From Flavobacteriia bacterium (GTDB lineage: Bacteria > Bacteroidota > Bacteroidia > Flavobacteriales_D > Crocinitomicaceae): 60,454 nt of DNA. Positions within the stretch are counted from its first letter, which is position 1, and each line of letters starts with the position of its first letter. Of this stretch, positions 1-8,554 are shown piece after piece. A model generated the notes under the pieces. That model saw only the letters and a list, made by a program, of their open reading frames with translations. It was not told the origin of the DNA and searched no databases. The stretch lies in NCBI GenBank assembly GCA_016178305.1, contig JACOTM010000002.1:1-60454 (forward strand), read 5' to 3'. A program made the translations under genes and the position numbers.

Positions 1-47
1 AAATAATTGACCTCTAATTTTCAAATTAATAATTTGTAATTTAGAGC

Positions 48-1418
48 ATGCAAAAAAATAAAAATTTAAAAAATTGTATCTCAACTATCTTTCTACTATT
101 TTTTGGATGGGTAATTTTTATAATTTTTATCTTTATTAATGGTGAGAAGTTAAACTCAAATTCAAAATACATTGCAACAAATTCTTCTATTATTTCTGTA
201 ATCAACTTAGAATCGTTACTTAAAGAATCACTAAAGCAAATATTTATTAAAGACCAAAATGCTAAAGTATTAAGAACACTTCATAATTATATTTCAATTA
301 CTAAGAATAAATCGAAAGAAGATTTAGGTATCGATTTTTTATCCAATGTAATTTGTTATTCAATACCATACAAAGAAGGTGAAATACTAACTTTTTCATT
401 TAATTTATATGACAAGGAATTATTCAAAAAAAATATTCAAAAAAACACATTCAAAAACAGTTGCTTTTTATTAAAAGAAGATGTTGGAATGTTTTTTTAC
501 TATCGATCAAAGAACAAAAGCACCACTATTTCAACGAAAGAATTAGAGTTATATGTTCGAACGAAATTAACATTCAAAAAATTAAAACCCGATTCACCTA
601 AAACTAAAAAGACAATTCTTCAAGCTGAAATTATTCATTCTTTTTTTGCTCCCGAAATAGCTATTATTCATTCCGATTTCTATACCGAATTTTACGATAA
701 TGGTTTAAAATTTAAAGGACAAATTAATTTAGCGAGTGTAAAAAAGAAAACCGAAAATTGTACTTTTATAAAACCTGATAAAAACAAGTTTCATTTTCAA
801 ACAAACTATTTACCTCAAAAAATAACTGATACACTGAATAATATTATTGAGAAAATTCCATTTAAAATTCCTCACTTAGTAAGTTTTTCTATGAATTATA
901 ATGGAATAAATTTTGAGAACATCAACAACGAATTAGCTTTACTCCCTGATTTTGATGTCGTTTTCTCTACTAAAACCCCTTTTTCAATTGATTCTTTTTT
1001 GATTGAAAATGCTTCAAAAATATATGGTGAAATGAAATTTATTAATCATCAGTTAATTTTAGGTAAAGAACGATTTTATGTGAAACAAATTGAAAAAAAT
1101 ATTATTTACATTGGTAAAACCAAAAATCCAATATTCGAAAAAAAACAGAATCACATAGTCTTTGAAATATCTGGAAATTTAAACAGTTTATTAAATATAA
1201 AAGGAAATAAATTTATTGTATCTATTGTCAAAATGTCACCTTTTTATAAATCGCTTGGGAATTTTATTCAGCATACTGAGCATTCAAATTTCAAACTCAT
1301 TCGAAAAAAATCGAACGAATTAAAAATAAATGGGCAATTATTATTTAAATCAAACCATTACCCTGCAAGTGAAATTTTAATGCTCATATTAACAAGTGGA
1401 TTATTGGAAATAAACTAA
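48..1418 (+). CDS. membrane-anchored protein of unknown function
   Basis: I do not recognise this 456-residue protein. A short lysine- and asparagine-rich N-terminus is followed by one strongly hydrophobic segment (about residues 11-31), so it is probably anchored in the inner membrane with a large extracytoplasmic domain. The rest is rich in Lys, Asn, Phe and Ile, has no obvious metal or nucleotide motif, and carries scattered single cysteines. The start is the first ATG after an AT-rich spacer. It is transcribed alone: the next gene starts 240 bases downstream and looks to have its own leader. The codon use matches its neighbours, so there is no sign of recent transfer. It is convincing as a gene because of its length in AT-rich DNA; its function is open. 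Confidence 0.75.
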   Translation: MQKNKNLKNCISTIFLLFFGWVIFIIFIFINGEKLNSNSKYIATNSSIISVINLESLLKESLKQIFIKDQNAKVLRTLHNYISITKNKSKEDLGIDFLSNVICYSIPYKEGEILTFSFNLYDKELFKKNIQKNTFKNSCFLLKEDVGMFFYYRSKNKSTTISTKELELYVRTKLTFKKLKPDSPKTKKTILQAEIIHSFFAPEIAIIHSDFYTEFYDNGLKFKGQINLASVKKKTENCTFIKPDKNKFHFQTNYLPQKITDTLNNIIEKIPFKIPHLVSFSMNYNGINFENINNELALLPDFDVVFSTKTPFSIDSFLIENASKIYGEMKFINHQLILGKERFYVKQIEKNIIYIGKTKNPIFEKKQNHIVFEISGNLNSLLNIKGNKFIVSIVKMSPFYKSLGNFIQHTEHSNFKLIRKKSNELKINGQLLFKSNHYPASEILMLILTSGLLEIN

Positions 1419-1658
1419 AATGAGTAATTATTTGAAATATATCTTCTATTTAATTCAATAGGAATCAATCAAAATAAAATATTCCCAATTATTTATTGTA
1501 CTTTTACATACAATAGTAGGTTTAAATTCTTCCAAGTAAAACTTTATTCATAATAAGCTATAAAATTGGTTATGTTCGTGAATTAATTACAGCGTTGTAT
1601 TTATTTTTTCTATTTTCTATTCAAAGTGAATAGATATACACAATTATATAATAAGTGA

Positions 1659-2102
1659 ATGGCGAAGTCGCAAGAAACCTTTGGAAAAAAAGAAAAAGAA
1701 GCTAAACGTTTAAAAAAACGTCAAGATAAAGCAATCAAACAACAAGAAAGAAAATCAACTTCTACATCAGGTGGAGGATTAGAAAGTATGATGGCTTATG
1801 TAGATGAAAATGGATTCATTACGGATACTCCACCAAATCCAGCAAATAAGAAAAAAGTAATTGCTGAAAACATTGAGTTAGGTGTCCCAAAAAGAGAAAT
1901 GGAAGATCCTATTCGAAAAGGAAAGGTTGAATTTTTCAATGATGCAAAAGGTTTCGGGTTTATTAAAGATTTAGAAAATCAAGAAAAATATTTTGTTCAT
2001 GTTAATGGACTTCTTCAAGAGATTAAAGAGAATGATAATGTTTCATTTGAATTAGAAAGAGGAATGAAAGGCCTAAACGCTGTCAGAGTTAAAAAGATTT
2101 AA
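1659..2102 (+). CDS. cold-shock-domain protein with basic N-terminal tail
   Basis: The C-terminal ~60 residues form a cold-shock OB-fold that binds single-stranded RNA or DNA: RNP1 is KGFGFI (about residues 102-107) and RNP2 is YFVHV (about 116-120). Classical Csp proteins are ~70 residues. Here a ~90-residue N-terminal tail is added, highly charged at first (repeated KEK and KRQ groups) and then glycine/serine-rich. Such tailed Csp proteins are common in Bacteroidota and are thought to act as RNA chaperones. The upstream spacer (1419-1658) holds an exact inverted repeat, CTATTCA-N3-TGAATAG, at 1617-1633, about 25 bases before the ATG, which could fold in the leader. A clear terminator follows. 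Confidence 0.9.
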   Translation: MAKSQETFGKKEKEAKRLKKRQDKAIKQQERKSTSTSGGGLESMMAYVDENGFITDTPPNPANKKKVIAENIELGVPKREMEDPIRKGKVEFFNDAKGFGFIKDLENQEKYFVHVNGLLQEIKENDNVSFELERGMKGLNAVRVKKI

Positions 2103-2125
2103 GGTTTATTTATTGAACACTGAAG

Positions 2126-2154
2126 AGGCTATCCATTTGGATGGCCATTTTTTT
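2126..2154 (+). terminator. rho-independent terminator of the cold-shock gene
   Basis: An 8-bp stem, GGCTATCC/GGATGGCC (one T-G pair), with a 4-base loop is followed by a run of eight T. It starts 24 bases after the cold-shock stop codon. Confidence 0.85.
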
Positions 2155-2223
2155 TGAATCGTAATAATCTTGATTTTAATAAAGTCTGAAAACTCGTATA
2201 GAATAAAAAATGAATTTATACAC

Positions 2224-3561
2224 CTAATTTATACGCTCCTCTTTCGGAACAAATAATAATAGAATCAAACCTACAACAAAGAAAAAAGCGACAGATATTA
2301 TAGAAAATCTAATTGATCCTGTTAGATGTTCCATTAAACCAAAAAATACTAAACCCAATACGATTCCTAATTTTTCGGTTACATCATAAAATGAAAAATA
2401 ACTTGCATGATCGGTTGTTTCTTGTGGTAAAAATTTTGAATATGTTGACCTAGCAATTGCTTGTACCCCTCCCATCACTAGTCCAACTAAAGATGCTAAA
2501 ATATAAAATTCAACTGGTTGATGAATTATAAAAGCATAGCAACAAATAACAACCCAAATAGATACTGAAAGTATTAATGTTTTAATGTTTCCAATTTTTC
2601 CAGATAAGCGAGACATTAAAAATGCACCTAAAGCACCTAAAATTTGAATCAATAAAATTGCAATTATTAATCCTGCACTTCCATCACCACCAGGCCAATT
2701 AATTTCTTTGTTTGCAAAAATAGTCGCCATCAACATAACAGTCTGTACACCAGTATTGAAAAAGAAAAAAGAAGAAAGATATTTTTTCAATCGATGCGTA
2801 GTTTTAAATACCTTAAAAACAATTTTCAGCTCTTTAAATCCCTTCCATAAAATGCCTTTTTCTTGTTTTTTATTATAAACATTATTGGGCAATACACGAA
2901 AGGTTATTTGACTAAACCCAAGCCACCAAATGCCGACAAATAAAAAACTATATTCAGCTGGTTGGTTTAATAATTTAATCCACAACAAACATAGAATCAA
3001 TAAAATCATCGCTCCAAAATACCCCATTGAAAAACCTCGTGCTGAAATTTTATCATGTTCTTCTACTTCAGCAATTTCAGGAAGAAAGGCATTGTAAAAA
3101 ACCAAACTATTCCAGAATCCAATACTTGCAATAAAGACAAAAAACATTCCTAATTCTAAAGGAACATTTTTAAACCAAAATAAAGAGATACAAGCGGCAG
3201 AACCTAAATAACAAAAAAATCGAAGAAATTTTTTCTTTTTCCCAGAGAAATCTGCAACCCCAGAAAGTAACGGTGATAATATAGAAACTACTAAAAAAGA
3301 ACAAGCTAAAACAAATGAAAACAAAACAGAAGAAGATATTTTCATTCCAAAAAACTCAACAGTTACCTGAACATCTTTCGGTAATTCCATTGTGGAAGCT
3401 TCTTCAAGGCTAACGTTAAAGAATTGTGCTTTAAACCTATTTTTGGTCACAGCATCATAAAAAATAGGAAATATTGCCGATGAAATAACTAAATTGTAAA
3501 CTGAATTTGCCCAATCGTAAAAAACCCAACCATTTATTATTTTCTTATTTCCTTTTTCCAT
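2224..3561 (-). CDS. MFS transporter, UMF1/Atg22-like
   Basis: A 445-residue integral membrane protein with about 11-12 hydrophobic segments. The N-terminus, with FYDWANSVYN followed by a conserved Ser/Pro-rich first helix, is typical of the UMF1 (Atg22-like) branch of the major facilitator superfamily. A loop between helices 2 and 3 holds SGVADFSGKKKK, the MFS motif-A equivalent. Eukaryotic Atg22 exports amino acids from vacuoles; substrates of bacterial members are mostly unknown. It follows the dehydrogenase-like gene by 13 bases, so the two are probably co-transcribed, and it could move a substrate or product of that enzyme (inference). The length is usual for the family. Confidence 0.85.
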   Translation of the reverse strand: MEKGNKKIINGWVFYDWANSVYNLVISSAIFPIFYDAVTKNRFKAQFFNVSLEEASTMELPKDVQVTVEFFGMKISSSVLFSFVLACSFLVVSILSPLLSGVADFSGKKKKFLRFFCYLGSAACISLFWFKNVPLELGMFFVFIASIGFWNSLVFYNAFLPEIAEVEEHDKISARGFSMGYFGAMILLILCLLWIKLLNQPAEYSFLFVGIWWLGFSQITFRVLPNNVYNKKQEKGILWKGFKELKIVFKVFKTTHRLKKYLSSFFFFNTGVQTVMLMATIFANKEINWPGGDGSAGLIIAILLIQILGALGAFLMSRLSGKIGNIKTLILSVSIWVVICCYAFIIHQPVEFYILASLVGLVMGGVQAIARSTYSKFLPQETTDHASYFSFYDVTEKLGIVLGLVFFGLMEHLTGSIRFSIISVAFFFVVGLILLLFVPKEERIN

Positions 3562-3574
3562 AAATTTTTAACCG

Positions 3575-4804
3575 TTATTTATTAACCGTTTCTCCTTTCA
3601 CATATTCTTTTAAATAAGTAAAATAAGATGATAATTCTCCATTTAATGTAGTTTCACTTCCCCTATCGATAATCAGATCTGGATCTTCGATAAACATAGC
3701 TGGAAAAATATATTTCAATAATGTATTTCCAAAATCTTCAGAAGCATCTAATGGTAATTCACAAGGTAAATTGTCAACTGCCATTACAGCAATTACTCCT
3801 TCTTTCAACATATCATCTTCTGATTCTGTAATTGGATTGTAACCATAAATAGGATCTATTATGGTACTTGGTCTAATCGTACAACCAATCGCTGAGTCAA
3901 TATCACATGAAATATCTGCAACAACAGACAATCTATTATTCGGGTTTTTCAAATCTTGTCTTGTAATGATATACGGTGACTTATCACTCCAAAAATGACA
4001 AGGGATATACATATCTGTATTCTCTAAAAATCGAGAGAAAGTAGATTTATATTCGCTTGGATTTGTATAAAAATCTTTTTTATCAAAAGGTTTACCATCT
4101 TTACGACCATAATAATCTTCAACTTCTAACTGAGTAAAAATGGGTTCATTAAAAGTACCTGCTAAATATTCTTCAGGAGAAACTTCTTTAATTGGTAATA
4201 AATCCATGATTTCTCTGGCACCATTTCCTACACGTCCAAATCCAGTCAACACAATTCGTGTATCTGCTGGGAGAACAACTTTTTTCAATTCTTCTTCAAC
4301 TTCGATTCGATTTGAACATTGATTGGCATGTTTCAACGTATATAATTTATGTTTTAAACCATAAGTTAAAAAACCATTGTAAGTACCAACAATTCCGGCA
4401 TACCTTCCAAATCCAATAATTCTTTTATTTTCTTTGTTTTTTAATGCTTCGTAATCAATCAATTGAATATTCTTCTCTAAAATTGCTTGTAATAATTTTC
4501 GATTATAACTTTGTTTTTTTAAAGTATGTGAAAAGAACATGAATTTTTTATTCGGAATCAAATCGCTAATATTCACTTCTTTGACACCTGCAATAATTGA
4601 ACATTCAGTTAAATCTTCTTGAACAGTTATTCCTTCGGCAATATATTCATCATCTTTATAAGCCCTTATTGGACTCGGTTGAACGATTATCTTAACATTT
4701 GGAAATTTTGCTTCCAGCTGTTTACATTGCTTTGGTGTCAGAGGAACTCGTTTATCTGGTGGTACCTTTCCCTCACGAATAATTCCTAATTTCACGTTTT
4801 TCAT
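3575..4804 (-). CDS. saccharopine/alanine dehydrogenase-like NAD(P) oxidoreductase
   Basis: A 409-residue protein of the AlaDh/PNT superfamily. The N-terminal ~140 residues (start KLGIIREGKVPPDKRVPLTP) form the substrate-binding domain shared by alanine dehydrogenase, transhydrogenase and LYS1-type saccharopine dehydrogenase. A Rossmann segment, GFGRVGNGA, lies near residue 190. The C-terminal part, with ADISCDIDSAIGCT, resembles saccharopine dehydrogenase (lysine-forming) more than alanine dehydrogenase, but I cannot fix the substrate. It is cytoplasmic, with no signal peptide. A UMF1-type transporter lies 13 bases downstream, and the KdsC-like gene lies 87 bases upstream in the same direction, with a weak GCGAAT/ATTCGC stem between them. 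Confidence 0.8.
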   Translation of the reverse strand: MKNVKLGIIREGKVPPDKRVPLTPKQCKQLEAKFPNVKIIVQPSPIRAYKDDEYIAEGITVQEDLTECSIIAGVKEVNISDLIPNKKFMFFSHTLKKQSYNRKLLQAILEKNIQLIDYEALKNKENKRIIGFGRYAGIVGTYNGFLTYGLKHKLYTLKHANQCSNRIEVEEELKKVVLPADTRIVLTGFGRVGNGAREIMDLLPIKEVSPEEYLAGTFNEPIFTQLEVEDYYGRKDGKPFDKKDFYTNPSEYKSTFSRFLENTDMYIPCHFWSDKSPYIITRQDLKNPNNRLSVVADISCDIDSAIGCTIRPSTIIDPIYGYNPITESEDDMLKEGVIAVMAVDNLPCELPLDASEDFGNTLLKYIFPAMFIEDPDLIIDRGSETTLNGELSSYFTYLKEYVKGETVNK

Positions 4805-4891
4805 ATCTCTAAACTAAAACTATAATACTTTACTAATTAATATAATAAGGCGAATAACTTTATTTTCATTATATCATTCGCTATCCTTTTA

Positions 4892-5572
4892 CTATGAATT
4901 CAATGGTTCTTTTAATAAATACGAATCTATAAATTCTCTTACACAACCTTCTCCTCCTTTTTTATTCAATATAACATCTACATGTGTTTTCACATTATCC
5001 ACGGCATCTGACGGACATGCTGAAAAACCAATATTTTTTATAATCTCTAAATCATTCACATCGTCACCAACCATGGCAACATTTTCATGTTGTATATTCA
5101 GTTTTTCACAAATATCGTTTAATATCTCCATTTTATTTTTCCTTCCGACATAAAAATGTTGAATTCCTAACATTTCAGAACGTGCTCGAACCATCTCTGT
5201 TTTAAACCCCGAAGATATTATTGCCACTTGAAAATCGCTTTTCGTTAAATGCAAAATTGCCATTCCATCTTTGGTATTGTATTTTTTAAATTGATCTCCG
5301 TTTTCGGTAAAATACATACCTCCATCTGTCATTACACCATCAACATCTAAAACTAAAAGTTTGATTTTTTCTAATTTTTTCTTCCAAAATTCCGTTTTGA
5401 ACATTGGTTTAAAAATTAATGAATGTAAATCAATATTATTTTCTTCAGCTACAGCCTGTAAATCAAAAATAGACATTTCCATTACATTCTCAATCCCAAA
5501 ATCTCCTAAAAAATCCTGAAACTCAACACCATATTTGGAACATATCCCTTTTATATTTTGATCTAAAAACAC
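4892..5572 (-). CDS. KdsC-type HAD phosphatase with N-terminal DUF1858-like domain
   Basis: Residues ~57-226 form a C0-type HAD phosphatase of the KdsC/YrbI group. Motif I is LDVDGVMTDGG with nucleophile D76 and D78, motif II is ISSG, and the acidic motif is VGDDVNDLE. KdsC removes phosphate from Kdo-8-phosphate and related 3-deoxy-ulosonates. Typical KdsC proteins are ~170 residues; this one has ~56 extra N-terminal residues with a helical pattern (YGVEFQDFLGDFGI, then FDLQAVAEENNIDLHSLI) that resembles the small DUF1858 fold. An internal ATG at codon 57 would give a standard-length KdsC, but the extension is patterned like a real domain, so I keep the long start. It lies 59 bases after a DAHP synthase gene. 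The exact substrate is not proven by sequence. Confidence 0.85.
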   Translation of the reverse strand: MFLDQNIKGICSKYGVEFQDFLGDFGIENVMEMSIFDLQAVAEENNIDLHSLIFKPMFKTEFWKKKLEKIKLLVLDVDGVMTDGGMYFTENGDQFKKYNTKDGMAILHLTKSDFQVAIISSGFKTEMVRARSEMLGIQHFYVGRKNKMEILNDICEKLNIQHENVAMVGDDVNDLEIIKNIGFSACPSDAVDNVKTHVDVILNKKGGEGCVREFIDSYLLKEPLNS

Positions 5573-5631
5573 TTTTTCTTGAATTTTGAATTATTAACTA
5601 TGGAAATGGAGATACATTAATCTTAAGTTAT

Positions 5632-6630
5632 TTATATCATTTTATATCCTACACTTGCTGCAACTGGTCTTAAAGATTCTAACAATGCTTTAAATTCAGC
5701 ATGATTCAATTGTTGTGAAGCATCTGATTTGGCTACTTTTGGATTTGGATGTGCTTCTATTAGCAAACCATCAATTCCCATTGCAACACAAGCTCTTGCT
5801 AAAACTGGAACTCCATAAGCATACCCCATTGCATGACTTGGATCTAGAACAATTGGTAAATTCGTTTTTTCTTGTAACCAAGCAACTCCACACAAATCTA
5901 AAGTAAATCTTGTTCCTGTTTCAAAAGTTCTTATTCCTCTTTCACACAAAATAACATTTTCATTACCTCCAGACAAAACAAACTCAGCAGCTTGAACAAA
6001 TTCTTGTAAAGTAGTACCAAAACCTCGTTTAATTAACACTGGTTTTTGTGTTTTTGCACATGCTCTCAAAATCCCTTGGTCATACATCGCTTTTGCGCCC
6101 ACTTGAATAACATCTGAATATTCAATAACATCTTGAATTTGAGTAGCATCTCTAACTTCTGTTATTACATTCAACCCATATTCTTCACGCATTTTAGCTA
6201 ATAGTTTCAAGCCTTCCAGCTCCATACCTTGAAAACTATAAGGGCTTGTTCTCGGCTTGTAACACCCTCCTCTTAAAGTACTTAATCCTAATTCCTTTAA
6301 TAATTCTGATGATTGTCTAATTTGTTCTTCTGATTCTACAGAACATGGACCACCAATTAAAACCGTATTTTTGGTATCTCCTCCTATTGTGATTCCTCCA
6401 ATTTTAACTACTCGTTTTACTGCTCTAAAATCTTTTGATGCTAATTGTATATCATTTCCAAACACCCAAAATTCTGCTGTTTTATCTTGAAGATTTACAG
6501 GAACTTCTTTCACTCCAGACCCCGTAATTAAGAAATTTTCGTTGTTTGAAATAATGTGAAATGCTTTATTTTCAGATGCTAATTGATGTACTTCATTAGC
6601 CGTTATTGTATTTTTTAATTGAATAATCAT
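5632..6630 (-). CDS. aroF: 3-deoxy-7-phosphoheptulonate (DAHP) synthase, type I-beta
   Basis: The enzyme condenses phosphoenolpyruvate with erythrose-4-phosphate, the first step of the shikimate pathway. The 332 residues divide into an N-terminal ferredoxin-like regulatory domain (~1-75), as in the Thermotoga enzyme, and a TIM barrel. Diagnostic motifs are GGPCSVE, RGGCYKPRTSPYSFQG (the DAHP version; Kdo8P synthase carries a KANRSS-type motif instead), LIKRG, CERGIRTFE, DPSHA and a final EAHPNP. No chorismate mutase domain is attached, unlike the AroG-CM fusion common in Bacteroidota, so a second DAHP synthase may exist elsewhere. Its ATG overlaps the stop of the upstream epimerase-CBS gene (ATGA), implying translational coupling. 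Confidence 0.93.
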   Translation of the reverse strand: MIIQLKNTITANEVHQLASENKAFHIISNNENFLITGSGVKEVPVNLQDKTAEFWVFGNDIQLASKDFRAVKRVVKIGGITIGGDTKNTVLIGGPCSVESEEQIRQSSELLKELGLSTLRGGCYKPRTSPYSFQGMELEGLKLLAKMREEYGLNVITEVRDATQIQDVIEYSDVIQVGAKAMYDQGILRACAKTQKPVLIKRGFGTTLQEFVQAAEFVLSGGNENVILCERGIRTFETGTRFTLDLCGVAWLQEKTNLPIVLDPSHAMGYAYGVPVLARACVAMGIDGLLIEAHPNPKVAKSDASQQLNHAEFKALLESLRPVAASVGYKMI

Positions 6631-7631
6631 AATTCACTTTTAATCAGATTTACAAAAGTAACAATTCCTGATGCTTTTCCATCTATTTTTAACACTGGCA
6701 AATACATTATTGGAAAAGAACAACTTTTTATTAATTTCAATAAATCAAAAACAGTTTCATTTTCAAGTATATACTTCGGATTTCTATTAATTATTTCTTC
6801 AACATTAATTTGATTTAAATCTGAAATTGAACTTAATAATCCTTTTCGAACGTCAGCATTTGAAATTAATCCTTTAAAATTTTGTTCTTCATCCACAACC
6901 AAGCAAAATCCTAAATTGCCTTTTTCAATCGATAATAATACTTTTTCTAGAGTCAATTCACTTTCAGAAACTACAGGTGATTCACTTAAAGGAATCATGA
7001 AATCTTTAACTTCAAACTCAGACTCTACCTCTCTTTTCGTTAGATTCATTAAAGCATGTCCAATACTCGGAGCATTAAACAAATAAGAACCAGAAACAGA
7101 AGAACTGACCCCCATATTGCGTAAAATAAATGATACTTCTGCATTTACTCCCCCGTCAACATGAATTGATTTTCCTGGATATAGTTTCCTGAAATTACGT
7201 ATTTTAGAAAAATTATAAGTATCAAATTTACCTCCGCTTTGACCAGGAATGGTTGCCATAATCAAAATAAAATCAAATTCTTGATATGCTGTAAAAACGT
7301 TTATATCTGTTGGTGTAACAATTGCCAATCCTTTTTTTCCTTGAATACAATCTGGAATTTCTAATGGTTGCTTTAAATCTTCAAATTGAAAAGTAAGGTA
7401 TTCAACAGGGTTTTCTTCAAGTAAGGTATAATATTTTGAAGGTTCTTCAGTAATAATATGTAAATCAATCGGTAAATCACACCATTGCCGAATCATTTTA
7501 ATATCTTCAAAAACTGAAATATCATCGTTACAATCTACATGCAATAGTTCAATTTGATGTTGTTTTAAATCTTCAATCACCTCTTTAAGTGGTCTTTTTT
7601 TATCACTATAGATAGATGCCGATATTTTCAT
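6627..7631 (-). CDS. ribulose-phosphate 3-epimerase-like barrel fused to a CBS-domain pair
   Basis: Residues ~1-190 match the RPE TIM barrel: ISAS start, LLHVD (H31, D33), IDLHI (H58), a PGQSGGKF phosphate loop, HVDGGVN (D159) and VSGSYLF. These include the metal-binding and catalytic residues of RPE, so catalysis is plausible. Residues ~197-334 form two CBS motifs (FMIPL...VVDEEQNFKGLISNADVRKGL and EIINRNP...LPVLKIDGKASGIVTF), an adenosyl-nucleotide-binding regulatory module. Ordinary RPE is ~220 residues without CBS; CBS pairs are normally found on the arabinose-5-phosphate isomerase KdsD. The next gene, DAHP synthase, overlaps by 4 bases. It is first in the operon; a TATCTTTA box lies about 22 bases upstream. 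I infer an allosterically controlled epimerase feeding 3-deoxy-sugar-acid synthesis. Confidence 0.82.
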   Translation of the reverse strand: MKISASIYSDKKRPLKEVIEDLKQHQIELLHVDCNDDISVFEDIKMIRQWCDLPIDLHIITEEPSKYYTLLEENPVEYLTFQFEDLKQPLEIPDCIQGKKGLAIVTPTDINVFTAYQEFDFILIMATIPGQSGGKFDTYNFSKIRNFRKLYPGKSIHVDGGVNAEVSFILRNMGVSSSVSGSYLFNAPSIGHALMNLTKREVESEFEVKDFMIPLSESPVVSESELTLEKVLLSIEKGNLGFCLVVDEEQNFKGLISNADVRKGLLSSISDLNQINVEEIINRNPKYILENETVFDLLKLIKSCSFPIMYLPVLKIDGKASGIVTFVNLIKSEL

Positions 7632-7713
7632 TTAATTGTTTTATTTTTTTGTCTCGTAAAGATAAGCAATTTGTGAAATTACAATGAAAGAATTCTAATT
7701 CAATTCTTATTTT

Positions 7714-7721
7714 TAATTTTG
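7714..7721 (+). promoter_or_regulatory. -7 box (TAATTTTG) four bases before the start codon
   Basis: Exact match to the Bacteroidota -7 consensus TAnnTTTG. Its last G is only 4 bases before the ATG at 7726, so transcription would begin at or next to the start codon. No good -33 TTG is seen at the right spacing. Confidence 0.5.
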
Positions 7722-7725
7722 CCTT

Positions 7726-8553
7726 ATGAATAAAAACCAAAACATTACAAATCAAGTTTATATTGGATCTGAAAACAGAGCTAGTTTAATTGATTTAAAT
7801 ATTCCAGAAAACTTTAACAATCAATTAATTATATTCATTCATGGGTATATGGGGTATAAAGATTGGGGTTGTTGGAATTTAGTAGGACAACATTTCTCAA
7901 ATTTAGGTTATGGTTTTTGTAAATACACTGTTAGTCACAATGGAGGGACGGTAGAAAACCCAATCGATTTTACTGATTTAGATGCCTTTTCAATAAATAC
8001 CTACTCCAAAGAATTAAATGATGTTTCATGTGTATTAAGTTGGCTCGAATCAAAATTCGAAATTTTACCTCAAATTCACTTAATTGGTCATTCAAGAGGT
8101 GGTGGAATTGCACTTTTAGCTGCAAAAGATGAACGTATTACTAAAGTAATTTCGTGGGCTGGAATTTGTGATATTGAAAAACGTTTTCCTACAGGCACGG
8201 AATTAAAAGTTTGGAAAACACAAGGAACACGTTACACTCTTAATTCCAGAACGAATCAAAAAATGCCTCATAAATATATTCAATTCGAAGATTTTGAAGC
8301 CAATAAAGAGATATTAAACATCCAAAAAGCTTGTGAAATTTTAAAAAAATCAACTTTTTTAATTCATGGTGATGCAGATACATCCGTTGATATTGAAGAA
8401 GGTCGAAACCTAGCTACGTGGTTAAAAACACGTTTGTTTGAAATTGAAGAAGCCGATCATACTTTCGGAAGTTCCCAACCGTGGAATGAAGAAAATTTAC
8501 CAGAAGCCTTGCAAAAAGTATGTGATTTAACGACCAGTTTTTTAAGTATTTAA
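7726..8553 (+). CDS. alpha/beta-hydrolase, cytoplasmic
   Basis: A 275-residue alpha/beta-hydrolase fold protein. The oxyanion region is FIHGYMGYKDWG near the N-terminus. The nucleophile elbow is GHSRGG with S123, the acid is the Asp of HGDADTSVD, and the histidine is in EADHTF close to the C-terminus, so the full triad is present. There is no signal peptide. The resemblance is to the serine-aminopeptidase (Hydrolase_4) group of esterases; the substrate is unknown. A TerB-like gene follows after a single base, so the two are co-transcribed. A -7 box immediately upstream suggests an almost leaderless message. Confidence 0.88.
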   Translation: MNKNQNITNQVYIGSENRASLIDLNIPENFNNQLIIFIHGYMGYKDWGCWNLVGQHFSNLGYGFCKYTVSHNGGTVENPIDFTDLDAFSINTYSKELNDVSCVLSWLESKFEILPQIHLIGHSRGGGIALLAAKDERITKVISWAGICDIEKRFPTGTELKVWKTQGTRYTLNSRTNQKMPHKYIQFEDFEANKEILNIQKACEILKKSTFLIHGDADTSVDIEEGRNLATWLKTRLFEIEEADHTFGSSQPWNEENLPEALQKVCDLTTSFLSI

Positions 8554-8554
8554 T

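Noticed and set aside
5632-6630. DAHP synthase considered as Kdo-8-phosphate synthase (kdsA)
   Set aside because: The KPRTSPYSFQG motif and the N-terminal ferredoxin-like domain are diagnostic for DAHP synthase; KdsA has a KANRSS-type motif.
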